Below are positions 1 to 7,925 of a stretch of 64,000 nt of DNA, piece after piece. The notes below the pieces were generated by a model. That model saw nothing but the letters and a program-made list of their open reading frames with translations, did not search any database and was not told where the DNA came from. Positions within the stretch are counted from its first letter, which is position 1, and every line of letters begins with the position of its first letter. This stretch comes from Leeia aquatica (lineage in GTDB: Bacteria > Pseudomonadota > Gammaproteobacteria > Burkholderiales > Leeiaceae), in assembly GCF_012641365.1 (NCBI RefSeq), contig NZ_JABAIM010000001.1:1240001-1304000 (forward strand), in the 5' to 3' direction. The translations under genes and the position numbers were made by a program.

Positions 1-1798
1 GGGTGACCCGGATCAGGATGGCACCATCCTGCTCGGGCTCAAACGCATGAATCAGTGCATTCATCACCAGGTTGGTGAGCACCTGTGCAATCGCGCCCGG
101 ATAGCTGTCCATTTCGCAGCCCTCCGGGCAATCCAGCGTGATGTGCACCGGGCGCCGCTTGTAGTGTGGTCGCAAACTGTCCAGCACCTCTTCAATATAG
201 TCGTGCAAATCAAATTTGCGCCGGACTTCGCTGGTCTGATCAACCGCAATCTCCTTGAAGCCCCGGATCAGATCCGCCGCACGCAAGCTGTTGCTGGAAA
301 TCAGCGATGCGGTATCTTCCACCTGCTGCATGAACTGCGTGAGGTCCGACTTCCGCACCGCGCCCTGATCTACCAACTCTCGCATCCGGCGGACGGTTTC
401 ACTCAGGTGCGATGCTGCCGTCAAAGCCACCCCCACTGGTGTATTGATCTCGTGCGCCACGCCGGCCACCAGTCCGCCGAGCGAGGCCAGCCGTTCGGAC
501 TCCAGCAAGCTGTCCTGAGCTTCCCGTAGCTGCTGTATGGCGTTCTCGGCTTGTACTTTCTCCTGCTGCAGACTGGCTTCCATATCCCGTCGTCGTACAT
601 TTTCCTCGGTCAACGAGTAGGCGAATTCCAGAAAGGCGGCACTCACCCGCGACAGCTCATCCTGGCTGGTCAACCGAAAATCGGCTGCATTGACACCGCC
701 GCCGCCGCCGGATGCCAGCAAGCGGGCGGTGGCCTCTTCCAGCTGGTGAATGTCGCGCATGGTGCAGAGGTAAAAGGCCAGAAACAGGTAAGCCGCCAGT
801 GCCAGGGAAAACGCCACCAGCCCCAGCAGCGCCCATTGCTGCTGACGCTCACTGTGCAGTGCACTTTGCAGATGCGTCTCCAGCGTGCGCACAGAGCGCT
901 GCCACGCCTCATCGGCAATCCGCCACATGCTGTTCAAGACAGGCTGCATGCCGCGCAGCAACACTCGATCCGTCAAGCGGTCCTCATTGCGCAGGCGCTG
1001 CAGGACCTCACGCAACAATTGCACCTGGGCGGCCATGCGCCGGTCATCCCGGTCCATGCGATCCCGGTCTGCTTCATCGGTGCTGCGCTCATAACTGTTG
1101 CTCAGGATCGGCAAGCTATCGGCCCAGCGATCCAGCAGATCTTGCATGGCGCCCAGCTCTTCAATGGTCAGCTCATGCTCGGGGATGGCTTTGGAGAGGG
1201 GGCGCAAACGGTATGCCACGGCACGCAGCTGTGTCTGATAGTAAGGATGCAGCACCACCACTTGCTGGCCCAGCGAGAAGCGGAGCATGCTGTTTTCCAG
1301 CACCAGGCCCGATCGCTCATAGATATCGGCACGAATCGCCTGGATGGCGGGTGGCGTACTGTTGACGCGATACTCGGCCGTCTCCAGCTGCTGCCCTAGC
1401 AAATCCTGCCGGAATGCATCCAGGGTCTGCAGCTCGCCACGCGCAGCGGCAATGTAGCGGTCGCGCCCCACTTGATCCAGTGCCTTGTTCCACAGTGCCA
1501 AGGCGGACTGAAGCGGCAGGAAACGCTCACGTTGCCGGGCGACGGGAACGCCAGGCAGGGTCAGCAAGGCCAGACCACTCAAATTGCTCTCGATCTGGCT
1601 CAGCGGCTTTAACAAGGCGATACCTTGCTGTTCCTGGATCAGGGTATTGCTGCGTTCGACCGAAGACTGCCAAAGCTGCCACGTCAGCAGCAGCATGGGC
1701 AGCAGCATACAGGCCATCACCGTCAGAAACTTGACGGGATAGCGCACCTGCTGCATCAGCCAGATGCCTGGCCGCATCAGCCCTACATGACCGCCCAC
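1..1798 (-). CDS. Membrane sensor histidine kinase, C-terminus cut by window edge
   Basis: Reverse-strand translation gives a two-component kinase whose frame is still open at base 1. A first membrane helix follows the start. A long, probably periplasmic, region of about 270 residues and a second helix (WALLGLVAFSLALAAYL) come next, then a HAMP-like linker and a coiled coil. The H-box GVAHEINTP puts the phospho-His near residue 449, and the N-box QVLTNLVMNALIHAF begins the ATPase domain; the G boxes lie outside the window. The GTG at 1798 is preferred because a GGGAGAG sequence lies just upstream; ATG 1777 is the alternative with a weak ribosome site. It lies about 60 bases downstream of rsmJ on the same strand. 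The signal is unknown; no receiver partner is visible inside the window. Confidence 0.85.
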   Translation of the reverse strand, partial: MGGHVGLMRPGIWLMQQVRYPVKFLTVMACMLLPMLLLTWQLWQSSVERSNTLIQEQQGIALLKPLSQIESNLSGLALLTLPGVPVARQRERFLPLQSALALWNKALDQVGRDRYIAAARGELQTLDAFRQDLLGQQLETAEYRVNSTPPAIQAIRADIYERSGLVLENSMLRFSLGQQVVVLHPYYQTQLRAVAYRLRPLSKAIPEHELTIEELGAMQDLLDRWADSLPILSNSYERSTDEADRDRMDRDDRRMAAQVQLLREVLQRLRNEDRLTDRVLLRGMQPVLNSMWRIADEAWQRSVRTLETHLQSALHSERQQQWALLGLVAFSLALAAYLFLAFYLCTMRDIHQLEEATARLLASGGGGGVNAADFRLTSQDELSRVSAAFLEFAYSLTEENVRRRDMEASLQQEKVQAENAIQQLREAQDSLLESERLASLGGLVAGVAHEINTPVGVALTAASHLSETVRRMRELVDQGAVRKSDLTQFMQQVEDTASLISSNSLRAADLIRGFKEIAVDQTSEVRRKFDLHDYIEEVLDSLRPHYKRRPVHITLDCPEGCEMDSYPGAIAQVLTNLVMNALIHAFEPEQDGAILIRVT

Positions 1799-1861
1799 CC
1801 TGCTCTCCCCGGGACGCTGCTGTACTTTTACCTTAGCAGACCGGATCGGGCTGTGCTGGGG

Positions 1862-2635
1862 TCAGGCGGGCAATGCAGGGTAGAGGTCGAACCGGGTGCT
1901 GTCACCACCAATGGCACCCGAAGGAGCTCTGTCGGCCAGCCAGGGCGCCCCTTTGGGACGCTTCACCACCACACGCCGGCGCGCCACCCGGCACGCCTCC
2001 AGCAGCAAACCATCGGCGTCCGGATCACCGGACAGCAGTTGCTGAAACACCTGCATGCCCTTGCGGGCACGTGCTGTCCCTCGCTTCTCCGGGAACATCG
2101 GATCGAGGAACACCACATCAAAGGCAGCATCCGGCTGTTCGCGCAGCAGCTGCAGTGCATCACCATATTGCAGCTGCATGCGGGCTACAATGTCCCCGAC
2201 CTCTGGATCTTCTGCCGCACGCAACAGACCATCCTCCAGCAGTGCAGCCACCACCGCCACGCGCTCAAACATCTGCACTTCGCAGCCGAGGCTGGCCAGC
2301 ACAAAGGCGTCTCCCCCTAAGCCAGCCGTCGCATCCAGTACCCGGCAGGTCTGCGTGCCTTTTAATCCAATGGCCTTGGCCACCGCCTGGCCTCGTCCAC
2401 CGCCAAACTTGCGGCGATGTGCCGCCGCCCCCGCGACAAAATCGACCCGCAGCGGGCCGGGGGCCTGAGGTCCGTGGCTGAGCAAGGCCAGCCCCTGCGC
2501 ATCCAGCCACAAGCTATGCGCCTCATCCCGTCGGGGGCGGCAGACAAAGCCATAGCGTTCCGCCAACAGGTCAGCAGCCGAAAGCTGTTCAGAGGCCGCC
2601 TCAAGTGGCAGGCTTGCGTTAACATCGTGATTCAT
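1862..2635 (-). CDS. rsmJ: 16S rRNA (guanine-1516-N2)-methyltransferase
   Basis: RsmJ methylates G1516 of 16S rRNA with S-adenosylmethionine. The protein (257 residues) carries the family block VDFVAGAAAHRRKFGGGRG, the SAM-binding motif DATAGLGGDAF and the catalytic-site motif DPMFP followed by RVVVKRP, in the order seen in the E. coli enzyme. The frame is open nine codons further upstream, but ATG 2635 is preceded by GGAAGAG at good spacing and fits the family length better. The gene is divergent from comEC, with only 25 bases between the two start codons, so its promoter must lie partly inside comEC coding sequence. Confidence 0.93.
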   Translation of the reverse strand: MNHDVNASLPLEAASEQLSAADLLAERYGFVCRPRRDEAHSLWLDAQGLALLSHGPQAPGPLRVDFVAGAAAHRRKFGGGRGQAVAKAIGLKGTQTCRVLDATAGLGGDAFVLASLGCEVQMFERVAVVAALLEDGLLRAAEDPEVGDIVARMQLQYGDALQLLREQPDAAFDVVFLDPMFPEKRGTARARKGMQVFQQLLSGDPDADGLLLEACRVARRRVVVKRPKGAPWLADRAPSGAIGGDSTRFDLYPALPA

Positions 2636-2660
2636 CACACTCTTCCAACAAGGAACCTTC

Positions 2661-4943
2661 ATGCGGGTGGGGGTATTGGCCTGGCTGATCGGCGTGGTCT
2701 GTTTGCAGCAACTGGCTGCGCTGCCCAGCCTCAGCCTGTTGCTATGCCTGCTGGCCCTCGCCCTGCCCGGCTTGTGCCTGTGGCGACGGTATCCCGTCTG
2801 CGGCTATCTGGGTTGCCTGCTGGCGGGCTTCGCCATCAGTGGCCTTTGGGCACTGCCTCGTGCTGCCGCCCAATCCGCCTGGCCAGCGACCGCACAGCAT
2901 TACCCGGTATGCGGCACCGTGCTGGATTTACCCGAGCTGCGCCAGCAAACCCTGTGGTTCACCCTGCAACCCGATGCCCGGCTTCCCCTGCCAGACCACG
3001 CGCCCTTGCGCATCGGCTGGTACCTGGGCGGCAGTACCCTTCAGCCGGCCACACCCCATGCCGCAGAGTATTGGTGCTTCGATGCCCGCCTGCGCCCGGT
3101 ACACGGTCAGTATAACCCGGGTGGCAGCGATCTGGCGGCCCACTACTGGGCGAATGGTCTCTACCGCAGCGGCTATCTGGACCCGAAGACGGCCCAGCGC
3201 CGGACATCAGCCTTGACACCGCCGCTCCGCGCGCAACTGAATGCCTGGCGTGAGGCCTTGCGCCAACGCCTGCTGGATCAACTGGGCAACCACCCGCAAC
3301 GCGGTTTGATTGTGGCGCTGTCACTGGGGGATCAGAGCCTGATTCCGGCAGACCAGTGGGCGGTGTATCGGCAAACCGGGGTCACCCACCTGGTCTCGAT
3401 CTCCGGACTGCACATCACCTTGTTTGCGTGGCTGGCCAGCCTGCTGGGCAGCGCCGTATGGCGACGCATGCCGGCTGCCGCAGCCCGCCTGCCAGCGCAG
3501 CAGGTTGGTCTGTGGCTGGGCTTGATGGCTGCCACGGTCTATACCGCCCTCTCCGGCCTGGCCATACCGGCAGAGCGCACCTGGCTGATGCTGCTTGTGG
3601 CTTGCTGGATGCTGTCCCGTGGCAGACGCTACCATGTGTCCGACAGTCTGGCGGTGGCATTGTGGGTCATCCTGATCACCGATCCCTGGGCCGTGCTCTC
3701 CAGTGGCTTCTGGCTGTCATTTGGCGCAGTGGCCTTGCTGGTCTGGCATGGCAGTGGTCGTCAGCCAGGGCGGTGGTACAGCGCCCTGCGTAGCCAATGG
3801 GCCATGTTTGCCGGCATGCTGCCACTGCTGGTGTACGGGTTTGGGCTGCTGTCCCTGATTGCGCCTGTTGCCAATGCGGTGGCCATCCCCTTGGTCAGCC
3901 TGTTACTGGCCCCGCTCTCGATTGCCAGCCTGCTGCTTCCCATGCTGGCCGAGGGTACCGCCATGTTGGCACAGGGCCTGTTCCACGTGCTGGCAGTGCT
4001 GGCGCAATGGCCGCTGGCGACGCTGAGCCTCGCGGCCCCCGGAGTGCTGACCACGCTGCTGGCTGGTGCGGGGGGGCTGTTGCTGCTGGCGCCACGTGGC
4101 TGGCCGGGACGCGGCATGGGCTTCCTGCTACTGCTGCCGCTATTCTGGTCCGATCAGCTGCGTCCGGCAGCCGGCGCCATCCACCTCAGCGTACTGGATG
4201 TGGGGCAAGGGCTGGCCGTGCACCTGCAAACGGCCACGCATGACCTGCTGTACGATACCGGTGCACGTGGTAACGGTGAGCGGGTGCTGTTGCCCTATTT
4301 CCGTTCACAGGCCGTCAGTCGACTGGACCTGTTAATGCTTAGCCATGATGACAACGACCATACCGGCGCCAGCCGTGAACTGCTGCAAGGCCTGCCGACC
4401 ATGGGCTTGCTGGCCAGCATGGCGTCACCACCGGATGTCGCAGGACCACGCCCGTTTCGCCACTGCCAGGCAGGGCAACACTGGCAGTGGGACGGCGTAG
4501 ATTTCGCCATCCTGTGGCCGCCCGCCCATTCTTCGCCAGAATGGACCGACAACCAGCGTAGTTGTGTACTGCGGGTCACAGGGGCTTTTGGCTCGGTGCT
4601 GTTGACCGGAGACCTGGAGCAGAACGGGGAAACGGCACTGATTGCCTCAGGCGTGCCGTTACACAGCACCGTGCTGGTGGCCAGCCATCATGGCAGCAAA
4701 CGCTCTTCCAGTACGGACTGGATTCAGGCCGTGGCCCCTGCGGCTGTTATCTTCAGTGCAGGCTATGGCAATGCTTTCCACCATCCTCACCCGGATACCC
4801 TGGCCCGTTTCCATCAACAAAGCGTGCCAAGCTGGCGCACCGATCTGCAGGGGGCCATTCAACTGAAGCTGGATGGTCAGGACTTGCAACCTCAGGGCTG
4901 GCTGGACTCACACCGCCGATACTGGCATGCGGTTGACCACTAG
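2661..4943 (+). CDS. comEC: DNA internalization channel ComEC/Rec2
   Basis: Inner-membrane channel for uptake of single-stranded DNA in natural competence. The 760 residues show an N-terminal hydrophobic and OB-like region (about 1-180), the multi-helix competence domain (about 200-480, with QTGVTHLVSISGLHITLFAW) and a C-terminal metallo-beta-lactamase domain from about residue 510, with LDVGQGLAVHL, metal motif SHDDNDHTG, LLTGDLE and SHHGSKRSS intact. Full family length. AGGAACC precedes the ATG. Its last 36 bases overlap the 3' end of the convergent gene at 4908-5885. Other competence genes are not in view. Confidence 0.95.
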   Translation: MRVGVLAWLIGVVCLQQLAALPSLSLLLCLLALALPGLCLWRRYPVCGYLGCLLAGFAISGLWALPRAAAQSAWPATAQHYPVCGTVLDLPELRQQTLWFTLQPDARLPLPDHAPLRIGWYLGGSTLQPATPHAAEYWCFDARLRPVHGQYNPGGSDLAAHYWANGLYRSGYLDPKTAQRRTSALTPPLRAQLNAWREALRQRLLDQLGNHPQRGLIVALSLGDQSLIPADQWAVYRQTGVTHLVSISGLHITLFAWLASLLGSAVWRRMPAAAARLPAQQVGLWLGLMAATVYTALSGLAIPAERTWLMLLVACWMLSRGRRYHVSDSLAVALWVILITDPWAVLSSGFWLSFGAVALLVWHGSGRQPGRWYSALRSQWAMFAGMLPLLVYGFGLLSLIAPVANAVAIPLVSLLLAPLSIASLLLPMLAEGTAMLAQGLFHVLAVLAQWPLATLSLAAPGVLTTLLAGAGGLLLLAPRGWPGRGMGFLLLLPLFWSDQLRPAAGAIHLSVLDVGQGLAVHLQTATHDLLYDTGARGNGERVLLPYFRSQAVSRLDLLMLSHDDNDHTGASRELLQGLPTMGLLASMASPPDVAGPRPFRHCQAGQHWQWDGVDFAILWPPAHSSPEWTDNQRSCVLRVTGAFGSVLLTGDLEQNGETALIASGVPLHSTVLVASHHGSKRSSSTDWIQAVAPAAVIFSAGYGNAFHHPHPDTLARFHQQSVPSWRTDLQGAIQLKLDGQDLQPQGWLDSHRRYWHAVDH

Positions 4944-5885
4944 GCAGCCATTGCAGTATTGATCGGCCCGCACCTCGAACGAAGCGCGATGCAGGGTAGA
5001 CAGCGTGACCGGCGGCTTGCCGGGCCGCACCAGGGTCACAATGCAATTGGCCAGTTTGGTATGCAGGCAGGTGTGGGGATGGCCGGCCACCGGGTAGCTG
5101 AAGCGGGCAAACAGCGGCAGCTGGGCCTGTATCTGACCGTGTATGCGCACACCGGACTGGCGGACGTCAAAACTCCAGACCACCAGCCCGGAATGGCTGT
5201 CTTCACGGATGCCATCTGCCAGCACATTGATCACATACACGGCTTCGGCATAGTGCAAGGTGAACACACTCATCCACGGCGCCCAGTCCTTGCCCAGGGA
5301 CAGCTTCTGCGTGGAACACTCCAGATAAGCATGGTTGCTGTTGTCAAAGCCCACCACCTGCGCCCAGGCCTGCCGCTCAAACATCTTCAGCCCCTGGTCA
5401 TCCAGGCGACTGCCGAGCCAACCTTTGACTTCAACTGGCTCGTTATCCAGCCACAGCATGCCGTTGAACAGCAAATGTGGCGGGCTATAACTGCTGCCAT
5501 CCGGCAGCGCCGCTGGTGCAGGCAATTGATCGGCCAGCGGGTGACTGCTAAGCTCCCAGGACAGCTGATAGCCCACACCGGGCGCCGCCCCGCTCAGGTG
5601 ATCCAGCCCCAGTACTGCGCGATCCATCTGCAGGCGCTCCTGCTCATAGTCGATCGCGCACAAATCCGCCGCTACCGGCAAACGCCCCCGCCACACCGAA
5701 TTGCGCTCCCCGTCAAAAAAGGCCACAGAAAGCTCGCCATCCGCCGAGCTTCCGGGCTTGGGCAAGGAGTAAGACAACCACAATGCCAGTGGCCGCGTCG
5801 GATGATTGGCACGGATGATGTGCCCTGTCAGGGTTCGGGCACCTCGTTCAGGTGCAGCGGAGGGCATGGATACGTTCTCTTGCAA
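4908..5885 (-). CDS. Conserved protein, possibly tocopherol-cyclase/CrtC-like beta-barrel fold
   Basis: A 325-residue protein with no signal peptide or membrane segment. The pattern of short beta-rich blocks (RPLALWLSYSL, LLFNGMLWLDNEPVEVKGWLGS, FERQAWAQVVGFDN, then a GxxIHGQI-like block) resembles the lipocalin-like family that includes tocopherol cyclase and hydroxyneurosporene synthase; this is recalled family style, not a search. Function unknown. The stop lies 36 bases inside the 3' end of comEC on the opposite strand. The nearest upstream gene on this strand (ParA) is 205 bases away, so it probably has its own promoter. Alternative: an uncharacterised family without enzymatic role. Confidence 0.6.
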   Translation of the reverse strand: MQENVSMPSAAPERGARTLTGHIIRANHPTRPLALWLSYSLPKPGSSADGELSVAFFDGERNSVWRGRLPVAADLCAIDYEQERLQMDRAVLGLDHLSGAAPGVGYQLSWELSSHPLADQLPAPAALPDGSSYSPPHLLFNGMLWLDNEPVEVKGWLGSRLDDQGLKMFERQAWAQVVGFDNSNHAYLECSTQKLSLGKDWAPWMSVFTLHYAEAVYVINVLADGIREDSHSGLVVWSFDVRQSGVRIHGQIQAQLPLFARFSYPVAGHPHTCLHTKLANCIVTLVRPGKPPVTLSTLHRASFEVRADQYCNGCLVVNRMPVSAV

Positions 5886-6090
5886 TCAATAACGATTTGT
5901 ATTCTGCATCATCTCGCACATCGCCCACCCTTCATGAGGACGAGGTTACGGATGGCTCCACGCCACAAATTCCATATAAAAACAACGGCATAAAATGGTC
6001 ACCACAAGGCATCCGGTGTACCAGCCGAATCAAAAGCGGGCGAATTCCAGTATAGGCGGCTCTGGAAAATCTGCAACTGCCGAATCAGGA

Positions 6091-6873
6091 TCAGCGCGGG
6101 TTTTGTGTCAAACCTTGATACAGTTCCAGATAGCTCTGGCTGAGCTTGTGCTGTGGCTGCAGGTTGATCAGGGGGCATGACAGCTGATGCGACTCACGTA
6201 CCACCACAGAGCTGCCCAGCCGTACTGGCAGCACCGGCAAGCCCTCCGCCTGCAGGGCTTCCACCAGCTGACGCGGCAAGCTGGCGCGAGGCTGGTACTG
6301 ATTGACCACAATGCCTTCCACTTGCAAATCAGGATTATGGTCATCCCGCAGCTCAGCCACATTGTCGAGCAACTGGTACAAGGCCTGCCGGGAGAAGGCG
6401 TCACAATCAAATGGAATCAGACAACGGTCTGCCGCAATGAGCGCCGAGCGGGTGTAAAAATTCAGGGCCGGCGGGGTGTCCATATAGACTTGTGCAAACG
6501 TATCGGACAGCGACGCCAGCGCATCACGCAGTTTATAGATTTTGTAGCGGGCTTCGAGCTTGTCTTCCAGCTCCGCCAACCGACGATGTGCCGGCAGCAC
6601 GAACAGATTTGGAAAGGGCGTGGGGTGGACATACGCCTGCGCCGGTTTCTGGAACAGGCTGACATTGAGCACCTGCTCAAACAGCTCGGCCAGACCGGGC
6701 AGTGCCGTCGCGGCGGCCTCCCCCAGCAGATAATGGCTGGCATTGGCCTGCGGGTCCAGATCCACCACCAGCGTCGGGGTGCCTTGCGACGCAGCAATCG
6801 CTGCCAGATTGCAGGTGATGGTGGATTTGCCGACGCCACCTTTCTGGTTGAAAATCACACGCCGCATGTTCAT
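6091..6873 (-). CDS. Solo ParA/MinD-family P-loop ATPase
   Basis: A 260-residue ATPase of the ParA/Soj type. Deviant Walker [11 protein letters not shown] is at residues 9-18, the switch I region is [11 protein letters not shown] and the Walker B-like strand is [11 protein letters not shown], followed by [21 protein letters not shown], typical of chromosome- and cargo-positioning ParAs. No parB, parS-like cluster or replication gene is adjacent, so it is more likely an orphan positioning ATPase than a plasmid partition gene. A second in-frame ATG two codons later (MRRVIF) could be the true start. Divergent from the CDF transporter gene, with about 120 bases between them. Confidence 0.85.
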   Translation of the reverse strand: MNMRRVIFNQKGGVGKSTITCNLAAIAASQGTPTLVVDLDPQANASHYLLGEAAATALPGLAELFEQVLNVSLFQKPAQAYVHPTPFPNLFVLPAHRRLAELEDKLEARYKIYKLRDALASLSDTFAQVYMDTPPALNFYTRSALIAADRCLIPFDCDAFSRQALYQLLDNVAELRDDHNPDLQVEGIVVNQYQPRASLPRQLVEALQAEGLPVLPVRLGSSVVVRESHQLSCPLINLQPQHKLSQSYLELYQGLTQNPR

Positions 6874-6992
6874 GTCCCGAAGTTGGTTAGAATACGGGGA
6901 AACGGTACACCACTGCTTATGCTGCAGTGCATTATCCGGCAGGACCGCGTACCCTGCAATGATTCCACCCTGACCTAAAGCAAAGGCCCTCC

Positions 6993-7901
6993 ATGTCGCA
7001 CCAGGCTGACTCCGTCAAATCCATCATCTATGCGCTGACCGCCAATCTGGCGATTGCCGTTGCCAAGCTGGTAGGCGCCGTCATCACCCGCTCCGGGTCG
7101 ATGCTGGCCGAAGCCATCCACTCGTTTGCCGACTGTGCCAACCAGGGCTTGCTGCTGTGGGGGCTGAAAGCAGCCAAGCGCCCACCGACTTCGGATCACC
7201 CCTTGGGTTATGGCAAAGCCATCTACTTCTGGTCTTTCATCGTGGCCTTGATGCTGTTCAGCGTCGGCGGCATGTTTTCGATCTATGAAGGCTGGCACAA
7301 GCTGCACAGCACGGAACCGCTGTCCTGGCCATGGGTGGCCATCGGCATCCTGACCTTCAGCATCATTGCCGAAGCGTTGTCGCTGGCGGGCTGCCTGAAA
7401 GAGATCAACAAGGCACGCGGTCGCCGCTCTCTCTGGCGCTGGGCGCGTGAATCCCGGCAAAGTGAGCTGATTGTGGTGCTGGGAGAAGACGTCGCAGCGC
7501 TATTTGGCCTGGTTTTTGCGCTCATCGCCATCGTGTTGACCCTGCTGACCGGCAATCCGGTCTATGATGCACTGGGCAGCATCATGATTGGCGTGCTGCT
7601 GATTGCGGTAGCGGTGTTCATCGGGGTGGAAATCAAGGGCCTGTTGATTGGTCAGAGTATTGAAGACCGTGAACAGGAAGACATTCGCCAGTGGTTGAAG
7701 GCGCGTGGCGAGATCAAGCAGGTGCTGAACCTGATCAGCCTGCAACTGGGCAACCGCTGCATGCTGGCCATCAAGGCTGAAATGGCCGAATTCACGGACC
7801 AGCATGCCATGATCCGCGCCATCAACACGGTAGAAGCGGAGCTGCGGCAGGCGTTCCCGCAAGTACAATGGCTGTTTTTCGAGCCGGATGACCGGCACTG
7901 A
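6993..7901 (+). CDS. Cation diffusion facilitator (CDF) family metal transporter
   Basis: A 302-residue, six-helix inner-membrane antiporter that should export divalent metal against protons. The TM2 metal-site motif is HSFAD (residues 43-47); the TM5 site reads GEDVA instead of the usual HxxxD, a pattern I associate with the ZnT9-like branch, so the metal preference is uncertain. A cytosolic C-terminal domain (from about residue 210) follows the last helix. The ATG follows AAAGGCCCTCC. relA begins 24 bases after the stop and is probably co-transcribed, though the functional link is unclear. Confidence 0.88.
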   Translation: MSHQADSVKSIIYALTANLAIAVAKLVGAVITRSGSMLAEAIHSFADCANQGLLLWGLKAAKRPPTSDHPLGYGKAIYFWSFIVALMLFSVGGMFSIYEGWHKLHSTEPLSWPWVAIGILTFSIIAEALSLAGCLKEINKARGRRSLWRWARESRQSELIVVLGEDVAALFGLVFALIAIVLTLLTGNPVYDALGSIMIGVLLIAVAVFIGVEIKGLLIGQSIEDREQEDIRQWLKARGEIKQVLNLISLQLGNRCMLAIKAEMAEFTDQHAMIRAINTVEAELRQAFPQVQWLFFEPDDRH

Positions 7902-7925
7902 ACCTGATATCTGAAGCTGGCAAAC

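Noticed and set aside
551-1734. Plus-strand frames over the left-edge kinase
   Set aside because: The minus-strand reading gives H-box, N-box and membrane helices; the plus frames show nothing.
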